From Chlorobiota bacterium (lineage in GTDB: Bacteria; Bacteroidota; Bacteroidia; Flavobacteriales; Flavobacteriaceae): 24,782 nucleotides of DNA. Within the stretch, counting starts at the first letter, position 1; every line of letters begins with the position of its first letter. This document shows, piece by piece, positions 8,901 through 15,588 of this stretch. Both the position numbers and the translations under genes were made by a program. Location of the stretch: positions 1-24,782 of the forward strand of contig JAADEB010000061.1 in NCBI GenBank assembly GCA_013153655.1. Reading direction: 5' to 3'. The notes beneath the pieces are model-generated. The model ran no database searches, was not told where the DNA came from, and saw nothing but the letters and a program-made list of their open reading frames with translations.

Positions 8901-8958
8901 CGACCAATACAAACTCAAAGGCATCCCCTATCCCTGGGAAAAGAACAAACATCATTGA
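5956..8958 (+). CDS. Exported GH3 (NagZ-like) / serine-hydrolase fusion
   Basis: This 1000-residue exoprotein has a Sec signal peptide (about 1-23, ending NVHAQ). Residues ~30-580 form a glycoside hydrolase family 3 unit of the NagZ type, with KHFPGHGDTSQDSH (211-224) and the nucleophile Asp297 in LTDAMVMKG, suggesting beta-N-acetylhexosaminidase action on peptidoglycan or chitin-type sugars. Residues ~600-1000 form a class C beta-lactamase-like serine hydrolase with Ser641-x-x-Lys644 (SVTK), Tyr765-Ser-Gly, and His923-Gln-Gly. The second motif is YSG instead of the usual YxN, as in many esterase/peptidase relatives, so beta-lactamase activity is not implied. The fusion is common in Bacteroidota and suggests coupled cleavage of the glycan and of a peptide or ester of cell-wall material in the periplasm. 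It is convergent with the next gene, 26 bp away. Confidence 0.9.
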   Translation: MNFRRILVVSFLILLPSINVHAQQPDPFYAGEQLEQRVDSLYRQMSLDEKIGQLFMMRIPSEFTPDNLKIVDHYIRDLHMGGMGYLKGHPTDHLRMNNYIQAHSSIPVITAIDAEWGLSMRLDSVAAFPWNMTLGALRNDSLVYRIGRRIGEQMAALGYAMNYAPDVDINTNPLNPIIGNRSFGEDKHNVARKGFAMMSGLQSVNILTTAKHFPGHGDTSQDSHKTLPTVSFSAERIDSTELYPYKYLIPRFLTGVMVAHLRVPALDYTGVPSTLSPRIVDGILKKRLGFRGLILTDAMVMKGVSEFTSPEEADLRAFLAGNDMILFSADPDKSFHYFKEAYRKGIISEQRLAESVKKILKAKYWSGLFDYHPKSPDAVKKLSTAADSALIQTAYEQAVTLVKNHNHFLPWVDVEQKTALVSLGEKAGNSDDLLAYMNKYGPTDKVPVADEGDLNKLDAYDRVVVAVLKNTDNPWKPYRLDEQTRHLIDRIASRKPTAVIIFTSPYALLPWKDELPGEAVAVAYENNEFTRKIVPQLLFGALPFRGQLPVSINARYPRGTGIETKALGRLAYGFPEQEDMDSRRLAKVDSLMQFMIDTMAAPGGVVLAARNGRVVFLKAYGKHRYEYDEPMHTDDVFDLASVTKVMAATTSMMRIYDEGGFRLTDSLGTLLPYLKGSNKDTLDVISVLSHYARIKSWIPFYLQTYDTLSRKPLKVVPSRRYYRRKPSPEFNIKVAENMYLISTYPDSIWQQIKDAPQYEKRKYVYSGLPFYLWKKFMLERYGTDIDRYTDSVFYKPMGARSLTFNAWKNTPRHKIVPTEKDDYWRHQLLVGYVHDMGAAMLNGVNGNAGLFGNAEDLAKMMQMHLQGGYYGGRRYISDSTERAFRHRYFEKDSVRRGLGWDMPQFKGQVGPTFEEIPWESFGHQGFTGTMIWADPEENIIYIFLSNRVYPTMNNPLLPRLNIRSEVQRLIYLALKHPLHDYRDQYKLKGIPYPWEKNKHH

Positions 8959-8984
8959 GCTCTTTTCCCGAAAAAAACGACCAA

Positions 8985-10628
8985 TTATAACCCAAGTACT
9001 TCAATTCCCTGGCGGAAACGGATATCCACGGGAATACCCGCTTTGTTGACCCGTTCCAAGTCGGCTTTCAAAGTAGCGGGCATTTGACCGTAACGTTCGA
9101 TAAATTTTTTCACCGCTTCATAATCTCCGTCGCCTTGCATGGTAAGGATGGCGGCCGAAAGGCTTCGCATGGCTTCGGGCATTTTATCGTAATGCACTTT
9201 GTAGGTCCCGTCCGGCAGACGTTCGATGGCGCCTTTTTCGGTAAAATAATTAAAACGAATAAGATTGGCCATGCCGTGAGCCTCGTGCGCACCAAAGCGA
9301 ATGCTACGGAAAATACTGGTCACAAAGGTGGTCATATAATCCCGCATATCGCCTTCCAAAGCACCTTTATCATGTAGTTGACTTACCATGTAAAGACCCA
9401 ATATATCCGCCTTGCCTTCCTCGATGGCCGAATAGGTTTCTTTGAGGGCCGTACGCACGGGCCCCTTGCCGGTCACGGTATTTTTGATACCCAAACCATG
9501 GGCCACCTCATGAAACATGGTGTTGGCAAAAAAAGCGTCGAATTTGATCCGGTCGCGTTGTTCGGGTGTAATGAGAATGCTTGCCATAGGTACGAGGATT
9601 TTCTCGAATTTGGCACGCATCACGTTTTTCAGTTGCAGGCGGCGCGAACCTTTTTTCAATTGCACTTCCTCGTCATTGGGCAGGTTGATGGCGATGGTTT
9701 TACCGCCCGTGTTGGCCTCCCCGGCATAGAAAATGGCGTCGTAGGCGTTCAAGTCGGAACGGGTGCCGGGATTTTCGCGTTTGTATTTTTCATCCACGGG
9801 CAAAGATTTTTGCAGCTCGGGCAAGTAGGCGATATATTTTTTTAATTTTTCGCTCCAATCCATGTCTTTCACCAACACGTAGGCCTCATGGGCGGCTTTG
9901 TAACCGAAAAGTTGGTCTTCATAGGTCTCGATGGGTCCGATAACCAGGTCCAAATGATTGTTTTTCATATCCATCCAAAGCATATCGCTGGGGCGATAGT
10001 CGTCGGTAAGCAGGGCTTTGGCCCGGGCACGCAGATAGGCGGCAAATTCCTTATCGTCCGTGATGGAGGCGGCTTTTTCGAGCAATTCGGCCATGCGTTG
10101 GTGTTGTTTTTTATAAGCTTCGTGGTAAGGAATCACGATTAATTTTCCGTTTTCGTCCCTCCGAAGAATCGTATAGAGATCGTCCTTCCCGGGAAGGTCG
10201 GCCTTTTCGAATTCTTCCTTGGTCATGTCGTGCGGATAGAAATTGGCACCGGCCGGTTTGGGTCCCACCCCGGGGACAAAAGGCTTGTCACCATCGAGGC
10301 GATCCCAGGGTCCGTAATTGATTTCCACGTATTCCCACATGAACGGACCGGTTACTTTCTTGCGCAATTCTTCCTTGTCGCCATAAGTTTGTTGCCAAAA
10401 AACTTCATCGGCTTGCTTGGCCGCTTCGATGAGCAACGGAATTACTTTTTTCTCGTTTTCCGACAATTTGTCCGTGTCGGTTGTTAAGGAAAAAACAGCG
10501 TATTGATTGATTTTTTGTTGCCATTTATGATCCATTTGCTTATGATTTGCATTCATATCTTTTGTTTCTCCGCATCCTATGATGTTTAGAAGAGCAAAGA
10601 CAAAAAGATAGTGTTTTAACATTTTCAT
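8985..10628 (-). CDS. M49-like (DPP III-related) zinc peptidase lipoprotein
   Basis: The 547-residue protein has a lipoprotein signal (lipobox IIGC, Cys19) and a long helical body. The zinc site is HEVAH (His373, Glu374, His377), followed about 25 residues later by ALEE-type helix AIEEGKADILG (Glu403/Glu404, Asp408). This HExxH...EExxAD arrangement matches the DPP III-like group whose plant members are fused to Nudix domains, rather than classical DPP III, which has HExxxH. I infer a zinc-dependent peptidase attached to the inner or outer membrane; the substrate is unknown and dipeptidyl-peptidase activity should not be assumed. The residues NYGPWDRLDG (104-113) belong to the conserved N-terminal lobe of this group. 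The gene stands alone, convergent with the GH3 gene and divergent from the small membrane protein. Confidence 0.82.
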   Translation of the reverse strand: MKMLKHYLFVFALLNIIGCGETKDMNANHKQMDHKWQQKINQYAVFSLTTDTDKLSENEKKVIPLLIEAAKQADEVFWQQTYGDKEELRKKVTGPFMWEYVEINYGPWDRLDGDKPFVPGVGPKPAGANFYPHDMTKEEFEKADLPGKDDLYTILRRDENGKLIVIPYHEAYKKQHQRMAELLEKAASITDDKEFAAYLRARAKALLTDDYRPSDMLWMDMKNNHLDLVIGPIETYEDQLFGYKAAHEAYVLVKDMDWSEKLKKYIAYLPELQKSLPVDEKYKRENPGTRSDLNAYDAIFYAGEANTGGKTIAINLPNDEEVQLKKGSRRLQLKNVMRAKFEKILVPMASILITPEQRDRIKFDAFFANTMFHEVAHGLGIKNTVTGKGPVRTALKETYSAIEEGKADILGLYMVSQLHDKGALEGDMRDYMTTFVTSIFRSIRFGAHEAHGMANLIRFNYFTEKGAIERLPDGTYKVHYDKMPEAMRSLSAAILTMQGDGDYEAVKKFIERYGQMPATLKADLERVNKAGIPVDIRFRQGIEVLGL

Positions 10629-10790
10629 AGTAAATTAATTTTTGACACTGCAATATACGAATAATAAATTTGACAATAAACTTTTGCTTGAAAAAATCAT
10701 CTTCTAAAAAAAATTAAAATATTATACATATCATAAAAAACGGGAAATATTATTTTTAAAAATAAATTTGATAATAATTATATTATTATT

Positions 10791-10798
10791 TAAATTTG
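10791..10798 (+). promoter_or_regulatory. Promoter -7 box for the small membrane protein
   Basis: TAAATTTG matches TAnnTTTG exactly. A second identical 8-mer lies at 10763-10770, 28 bp upstream. The surrounding 10640-10800 region is very A/T-rich and divergent between the M49-like gene and this one, so chance matches are more likely here than elsewhere. Confidence 0.4.
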
Positions 10799-10836
10799 CT
10801 TCATGGAATGAACAACGTAGTTTTAAAATATTTATT

Positions 10837-11097
10837 TTGAAAGGCAATCATTCGAAAAAATATAAATCATTTGTTCCCAGATGTTTGGAAGGCGTCTTAT
10901 ATCCTTTCATGGCTTTTTTGATTTTTTCCATTATCTTTTCGACCATTCTTTATTTTTTCGGCTCATTCGGTTATATTAAGTTCAAACACACCTATGATTA
11001 TTTATGGCTTGGAATGGTATTTGCATCTTTTGTATTTTTGGTACCTTTGTTTAAAAATTTAATTCTGTATTTCCTGCGTAAGGAGTTCAACGAATAA
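10837..11097 (+). CDS. Small two-helix membrane protein
   Basis: This frame encodes about 86 residues with a basic N-terminus (KGNHSKKYKS) and two hydrophobic helices, LYPFMAFLIFSIIFSTILYF and a second beginning YLWLGMVFASFVFL, then a charged end RKEFNE. I chose the TTG at 10837. The frame stays open back to a TTG at 10768, but that codon sits inside a -7 box and the added residues would be encoded by promoter DNA. No ATG is available near the start, which lowers confidence. Base composition is A/T-rich compared with kdsD downstream. I do not recognise the family. It ends 30 bp before kdsD, which has its own promoter box. Confidence 0.5.
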   Translation: MKGNHSKKYKSFVPRCLEGVLYPFMAFLIFSIIFSTILYFFGSFGYIKFKHTYDYLWLGMVFASFVFLVPLFKNLILYFLRKEFNE

Positions 11098-11112
11098 TTA
11101 AGCCTAAATCCT

Positions 11113-11120
11113 TACCTTTG
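11113..11120 (+). promoter_or_regulatory. Promoter -7 box for kdsD-tatC-lptB
   Basis: TACCTTTG is a perfect TAnnTTTG box, 7 bp before the kdsD ATG at 11128. It predicts a nearly leaderless mRNA if the ATG at 11128 is used, or a leader of about 25 bases if translation begins at the in-frame ATG at 11152. Confidence 0.6.
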
Positions 11121-11127
11121 TGGCTTG

Positions 11128-12099
11128 ATGAGTATCCGAGAAAAAGACATAATGCAATCGGCGCGGCGCAGCATTTTGCACGGTAGCGAAGCGCTAAAAA
11201 ACCTGGCCGAAAGCCTGGATGCATCTTTTGCCCGGGCGGTGGAGATGATTTTGGATGCCGGTGGCCGGCTTATCGTGAGCGGGATCGGCAAGAGTGCCCA
11301 TATTGCTCAAAAAATCGTGGCCACCATGAATTCCACGGGTACGCCGGCCGTGTTTATGCACGCCGCCGACGCCACCCACGGCGATTTGGGTATCATCCAA
11401 AAAGGCGACGTGGTGATGATCATTTCCAAAAGCGGCAACACGCCGGAAATCAAACTCCTGGCATCGCTTATCGCCCAAATGAACATTCCCCTTATCGGCA
11501 TGACGGCCGACAAGGAATCCCATTTGGCCAAGCAGGCGGACATTGTGCTTCATACCCCCCTGGACCGCGAAGCATGCCCCTTCAACCTGGCGCCCACCAC
11601 CAGCACCTTGCTTCAAATGGCCATGGGCGATGCCTTGGCCATCGCCATATTGGAACAACGGCATTTCACCCCCGAAGACTTCGCCCGCTACCATCCCGGC
11701 GGGACTTTGGGCAAACGCCTGTTGCTTACGGTAGACAAAATCATCCGCGGCAGGGACATTCCGCAAGTTTCACCCGACACCCCGGTGAAAGACGTGATTA
11801 TGGAAATCACCGCCAAACGCGTAGGCGGAACCGCCGTGCTGGACCGGGGAAACATTGCCGGCATAATCACGGACGGCGACATTAGACGCATGCTCCAAAA
11901 ACATACGGATATATCCGGCATAAAAGCGCATCACATCATGTCGCCCCGGCCCAAAACCGTTCGTCAGGACACCCTGGCCGCCGACGCCCTCAAAAAAATG
12001 AAGGCCCATAATATCAACCAACTGATTGTTACCGACGAACAAGGCCGCTACAAAGGCATCATCCATCTGCACGACATTCTAAAAGAAGGCATCTTATGA
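11128..12099 (+). CDS. kdsD: D-arabinose 5-phosphate isomerase (KpsF/GutQ/KdsD family)
   Basis: The enzyme interconverts D-ribulose 5-phosphate and D-arabinose 5-phosphate, the first committed step to Kdo for lipopolysaccharide. The 323-residue protein has an SIS domain (about 40-180) with SGIGKSAHIAQK and the phosphate-binding SKSGNTPE, the conserved HPGGTLGKRLL with His189, and two CBS domains (about 205-257 and 270-322). The frame could start at a TTG at 11125, which I discard. The ATG at 11128 gives the normal N-terminal helix; an ATG at 11152 is possible. Its stop overlaps tatC as ATGA. Neighbouring lptB makes an envelope/LPS role, rather than GutQ-like sugar catabolism, the better reading. 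Confidence 0.93.
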   Translation: MSIREKDIMQSARRSILHGSEALKNLAESLDASFARAVEMILDAGGRLIVSGIGKSAHIAQKIVATMNSTGTPAVFMHAADATHGDLGIIQKGDVVMIISKSGNTPEIKLLASLIAQMNIPLIGMTADKESHLAKQADIVLHTPLDREACPFNLAPTTSTLLQMAMGDALAIAILEQRHFTPEDFARYHPGGTLGKRLLLTVDKIIRGRDIPQVSPDTPVKDVIMEITAKRVGGTAVLDRGNIAGIITDGDIRRMLQKHTDISGIKAHHIMSPRPKTVRQDTLAADALKKMKAHNINQLIVTDEQGRYKGIIHLHDILKEGIL

Positions 12100-12908
12100 G
12101 CCATGAGGAAACCACATTCCGGGAAATGAGCCTTATCGATCATCTGCGCGACCTGCGCAAGATGATCATCCGCTCCTTTGTGGCCGTAATGGTGGGAGCC
12201 ACATTGGTGTTTATGAACAAAACCATTGTGTTCGACCGCATCCTTTTTGCCCCCCTCAAAACCGATTTCATCACCTATCGCCTATTTTGCCGCCTCTCGG
12301 AAGCATTGTGCATCGACAAAATTCCCATCACCTTGATTTCCCGTCAATTGCAAGGACAATTTGCCGTACATATTTGGACGGCCGTCTATGGCGGCATCAT
12401 CATCGCTTTTCCCTACATTTTATATGAACTTTGGAAATTTATTTCGCCCGGTTTGTATCCCGAAGAACAACGCTACGGCAAGCGATTCGTTTGGGTTTCA
12501 TCCTTTTTGTTTTTTACCGGGGTACTGTTCGGATACTACATTATCACGCCCTTGGTGATTAATTTCCTGGGCAATTACCAAATCAGCGGACAAGTGGAAA
12601 ACCTGGTGGACATCAAATCCTATATATCCAACGTGCGCACCACGGTGTTGGCCAACGGATTGGTGTTCGAATTGCCTGTCATCATTTACTTCTTTACCAA
12701 GCTGGGATTGGTGGACAGTGCTTTTCTGCGCCGCAACCGCAAATATGCTGTGGTGATTATTCTCATAACGGCGGCCATTATTACCCCACCCGACATATTC
12801 AGCCAAATCGTGGTGGCCATTCCCTTACTCTTGCTTTACGAAGTGAGCATTTGGGTAGCCAAACTCATCGAAAAGAAATCAACCGACCTTAAACCCGCTT
12901 CCTCATGA
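12096..12908 (+). CDS. tatC: Sec-independent protein translocase TatC
   Basis: TatC is the multi-spanning receptor of the twin-arginine translocase; it recognises the RR signal peptide of folded proteins. The 270-residue protein has the N-terminal MSLIDHLRDLRK motif (family HLxELRxR), six membrane helices, and the conserved loop FISPGLYPEEQRYGKRF that contributes to signal binding. The first periplasmic loop carries an insertion (about residues 50-85), common in Bacteroidota. It overlaps kdsD upstream and lptB downstream by ATGA at both ends, so all three are translationally coupled. No tatA/tatB lies in the window. The molybdopterin oxidoreductase at 21754-24027 carries a Tat signal and is a likely client. 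Confidence 0.95.
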   Translation: MSHEETTFREMSLIDHLRDLRKMIIRSFVAVMVGATLVFMNKTIVFDRILFAPLKTDFITYRLFCRLSEALCIDKIPITLISRQLQGQFAVHIWTAVYGGIIIAFPYILYELWKFISPGLYPEEQRYGKRFVWVSSFLFFTGVLFGYYIITPLVINFLGNYQISGQVENLVDIKSYISNVRTTVLANGLVFELPVIIYFFTKLGLVDSAFLRRNRKYAVVIILITAAIITPPDIFSQIVVAIPLLLLYEVSIWVAKLIEKKSTDLKPASS

Positions 12909-13639
12909 TACTACGAGCCGAAAACTTGCATAAAAAATACGGAAACAAAGAAGTGGTAAACGGCGTAAGCCTTCGCGTGGAGCAAGGCGAAATCGTGGGC
13001 CTGCTCGGTCCCAACGGTGCCGGTAAAACCACTACCTTCTACATGATTGTAGGCCTGATCAAACCCACCGAAGGCCATATTTATCTGGACGATACGGAAA
13101 TTACCAATTTGCCCATGCACAAGCGTGCCCAAATGGGTATCGGCTATTTGGCCCAGGAGGATTCCGTGTTTCGCAATCTGAGTGTGGAAGACAACATCAA
13201 GGCCATCCTGGAAATTAACGAACCCGACAAGAAAAAACGTGCCCAGCGCCTGGAAGAGCTGTTGGTGGAATTCGGTTTGGCCGAAAAACGGAAACGTCTC
13301 GGGAAACTGCTTTCCGGGGGTGAACGCCGCCGTACGGAAATCGCACGGGCCTTGGCCTCCAATCCCAAATTCATCCTGCTGGACGAACCTTTTGCCGGCG
13401 TGGATCCCATTGCGGTGGAAGATATTCAGCGTATCGTCTATCACCTGAAAGAAAAAAACATCGGTATCCTCATCACCGACCACAACGTGCAGGAAACCCT
13501 GGCCATCACCGATCACACCTACCTCATGTACGAAGGCCGCATCCTCAAACACGGTACACCCCGCGAGCTGGCCGACGACGAACTGGTACGTAAAGTTTAC
13601 CTGGGACGTAACTTCGTGCTTAGGGAGAAAAATTTATAA
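12905..13639 (+). CDS. lptB: LPS export ABC transporter ATPase LptB
   Basis: LptB is the cytoplasmic ATPase that drives lipopolysaccharide extraction by LptFG and transfer through LptC-LptA-LptD. The 244-residue protein has Walker A GPNGAGKTT (about 35-43), the Q-loop Gln83 in YLAQEDSVFRNLSVEDN (typical of LptB), the signature LSGGERRRTEIARAL (135-149), Walker B FILLDEPFAGVDP and the H-loop ITDHN. Its short length and the LAQEDSVFR wording distinguish it from branched-chain amino-acid ATPases LivF/LivG. It overlaps tatC by ATGA. The other lpt genes are not in the window. Confidence 0.95.
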   Translation: MILRAENLHKKYGNKEVVNGVSLRVEQGEIVGLLGPNGAGKTTTFYMIVGLIKPTEGHIYLDDTEITNLPMHKRAQMGIGYLAQEDSVFRNLSVEDNIKAILEINEPDKKKRAQRLEELLVEFGLAEKRKRLGKLLSGGERRRTEIARALASNPKFILLDEPFAGVDPIAVEDIQRIVYHLKEKNIGILITDHNVQETLAITDHTYLMYEGRILKHGTPRELADDELVRKVYLGRNFVLREKNL

Positions 13640-13666
13640 AACACCACAATTTTCCATTTTTATTCA

Positions 13667-13674
13667 TATATTTG
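13667..13674 (+). promoter_or_regulatory. Promoter -7 box for the RloAB-like pair
   Basis: TATATTTG is a perfect TAnnTTTG box in the 63-bp gap after lptB and 28 bp before the ATG of the ATPase gene. It suggests that the two defence-like genes, and possibly era behind them, have their own promoter. Confidence 0.55.
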
Positions 13675-13702
13675 CCAATAAACTTCAAATTGGCGCTTAA
13701 AA

Positions 13703-14992
13703 ATGATTATCAATTTTAGTATTGAGAATTTCGGTTCCATTAAAAAGGAACAAAAAATTTCTTTTTTGGCCGAAAATTCCGATTTTCTCGAAGAATATTA
13801 TATCGTCCGGAAAGGAAAATACCGTTTATTAAAACTGTTGTTGTTATACGGCGCCAATGCTTCGGGGAAGACCACGGTTTTGCAAGCTTTGGATTTCCTT
13901 CGCGACTTGGTATTGTTTCCCGCTTCTTCCAAAAATGAAAAATTGGAATATAGTCCCTTCATGTTCGATCCGTCCACCCGGAAAGCCCCTTCCAAACTAA
14001 CATTGGATTTTATTCATAAAGACATACGATTCGATTATAAAATAGTGTTTAACCGGCATGCCATCCTTCGGGAAGAACTCAAATACTATCAACCCAACAA
14101 GGCTACTTTATACCGCCGCGAAACCGACCAAGAAAAAAAACTGACACGTATCGAGTTTGGCAGTAAAATTAAAATACCCGCCCAAAATATTCATTCTTTG
14201 GAAGCTAATACATTATGGAATAATACGGTCCTGGGCGGTTACCTGAAAACCAATATCACCATACCGGAATTACAAATCGCCACCGATTGGTTCGAACAAT
14301 ATTTGCAACCGCTTATCAAATCGGATGATAAATTGGAGGAATTCGTTACCATGGAAATAGACGAAGGGAGGATTAAATCCAAGGATGTCATAAAGATATT
14401 GAAGAAAGCCGATTTTAATATTTCTTCCATTAAAATCAAGACCAAAGATATTTCATGGGCCGGGGGATTAATCCTGGACTTACTCAAAGATCCGGATAGT
14501 GCTTCCGCTTATCATATTTCCAAAAGTTTATCCCAAAAATTATATAAAATCCAATTGGGACACAAGGTTCGCGATAAAATATTTTACCTTCCTTTCGATT
14601 TGGAATCATCCGGTACCCGTCGCTTCTACGGATTGGCCGGAATCCTTACATTGCTTTTAAAGAAATCCGTTCTCTTTCCAATAGATGAACTGGAAGCCTC
14701 CATACATCCCGACTTGTTTAATTATTTTATTCTTCTTTTTTTGGTCAATAGCCGTTCATCCCAAATCATCAGCACCACTCACAATAGAGAGATCCTTTCG
14801 CAAACCGATATGATAAGAGACGATGCCTTGTGGATTACCGATAAAAACAATGAAGATTCCGCTACCGAAATCTACTCTTTTGCCCATTTCGATACTTCGG
14901 TTATCCGAAAATCCACCAATAGATTAAATTTGTACAAAAGCGGACGAATCGGCGGTATACCCCTGACCCGTGATTTATATTTGGATTTGTAA
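13703..14992 (+). CDS. AAA family ATPase, RloA / AbiLi-like
   Basis: This 429-residue protein belongs to the SMC/OLD-like AAA group. It starts with the ABC-type beta strand INFSIENFGSIKKEQ and has Walker A YGANASGKTT (49-58), a long helical middle region, the signature-like ESSGTRRFYGLAG, Walker B with Asp328-Glu329 in FPIDELEASIHPDL, and the switch histidine His360 in STTHN. Such ATPases, when followed by an RloB-like gene, form the RloAB or AbiL type of candidate anti-phage or abortive-infection modules. That role is inferred from family context. The gene is visibly more A/T-rich than lptB and era, which suggests transfer. Its stop overlaps the next ATG by one base (TAATG). Confidence 0.85.
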   Translation: MIINFSIENFGSIKKEQKISFLAENSDFLEEYYIVRKGKYRLLKLLLLYGANASGKTTVLQALDFLRDLVLFPASSKNEKLEYSPFMFDPSTRKAPSKLTLDFIHKDIRFDYKIVFNRHAILREELKYYQPNKATLYRRETDQEKKLTRIEFGSKIKIPAQNIHSLEANTLWNNTVLGGYLKTNITIPELQIATDWFEQYLQPLIKSDDKLEEFVTMEIDEGRIKSKDVIKILKKADFNISSIKIKTKDISWAGGLILDLLKDPDSASAYHISKSLSQKLYKIQLGHKVRDKIFYLPFDLESSGTRRFYGLAGILTLLLKKSVLFPIDELEASIHPDLFNYFILLFLVNSRSSQIISTTHNREILSQTDMIRDDALWITDKNNEDSATEIYSFAHFDTSVIRKSTNRLNLYKSGRIGGIPLTRDLYLDL

Positions 14993-15588
14993 TGAAGCGG
15001 ATTCCCAAAATCAATATGGCCATTGTGGCGGAAGGACAGACCGAACATTGGTATTTTCAAATGTTCAAAAGGCATTTTCCGGAAATTCCTTTCAATATTC
15101 ATCCCGTTTTATCCTTTAAAATGTCGTTGCAACAACAATATGAAAAGGTCAAAGAATTCATCGAGACATATCAATATGTATTTTGGATAATAGATGCCGA
15201 TATCATTCGGAAAAAGAATCAAATAACACGCTTTCGGCAATTGAAAAAATCATTATCTCCATACGAAAATGTATATATTATTCTCCTCAACCCGTGCTTC
15301 GAATTTTGGTTATTACTTCATTATAAACGCACCACCAAGTGGTTTAAAAATTGTCAAGACGTAACAAAGGAATTAAAAAAATTTCTACCCCGCTATGCCA
15401 AAACCCGGTCCTATTATACTTCGAGCCATCAAGACATCCTGGCAAGAACACTTCCCTTATTGAACCAAGCCATGCAAAACAGCCGTTTTACGGTTTCTCA
15501 AAGCCCGGATCCTTTTTTCTCGGGATACAGCGAGATGCATGTATTTTTTGAAATTCCCTTTATTTTTCAACATATTAATCGAAAATGA
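14992..15588 (+). CDS. RloB / AbiLii-like TOPRIM-fold protein
   Basis: The 198-residue protein has the RloB family motifs: AEGQTEHWYF (Glu14, Glu18) near the N-terminus, WIIDADI (Asp68-x-Asp70), and NPCFEFWLLLHYK (100-112) with Asn100 and Glu104. Together the acidic residues fit a small TOPRIM-like metal-dependent nuclease core. In RloAB/AbiL-type systems it is paired with an AAA ATPase like the one directly upstream, which is thought to gate it. The nuclease role is an inference from fold-level motifs. Its stop codon (15586-15588) overlaps the first era start codon (15585-15587), so translation of era may be coupled to it. Base composition is A/T-rich like its partner. Confidence 0.85.
   Translation: MKRIPKINMAIVAEGQTEHWYFQMFKRHFPEIPFNIHPVLSFKMSLQQQYEKVKEFIETYQYVFWIIDADIIRKKNQITRFRQLKKSLSPYENVYIILLNPCFEFWLLLHYKRTTKWFKNCQDVTKELKKFLPRYAKTRSYYTSSHQDILARTLPLLNQAMQNSRFTVSQSPDPFFSGYSEMHVFFEIPFIFQHINRK

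Noticed and set aside
7741..8958. C-terminal half of the GH3 fusion as a true beta-lactamase resistance enzyme
   Set aside because: The second motif is YSG instead of YxN, and the domain is fused to a glycosidase. A peptidase or esterase role is more likely, so resistance is not claimed.
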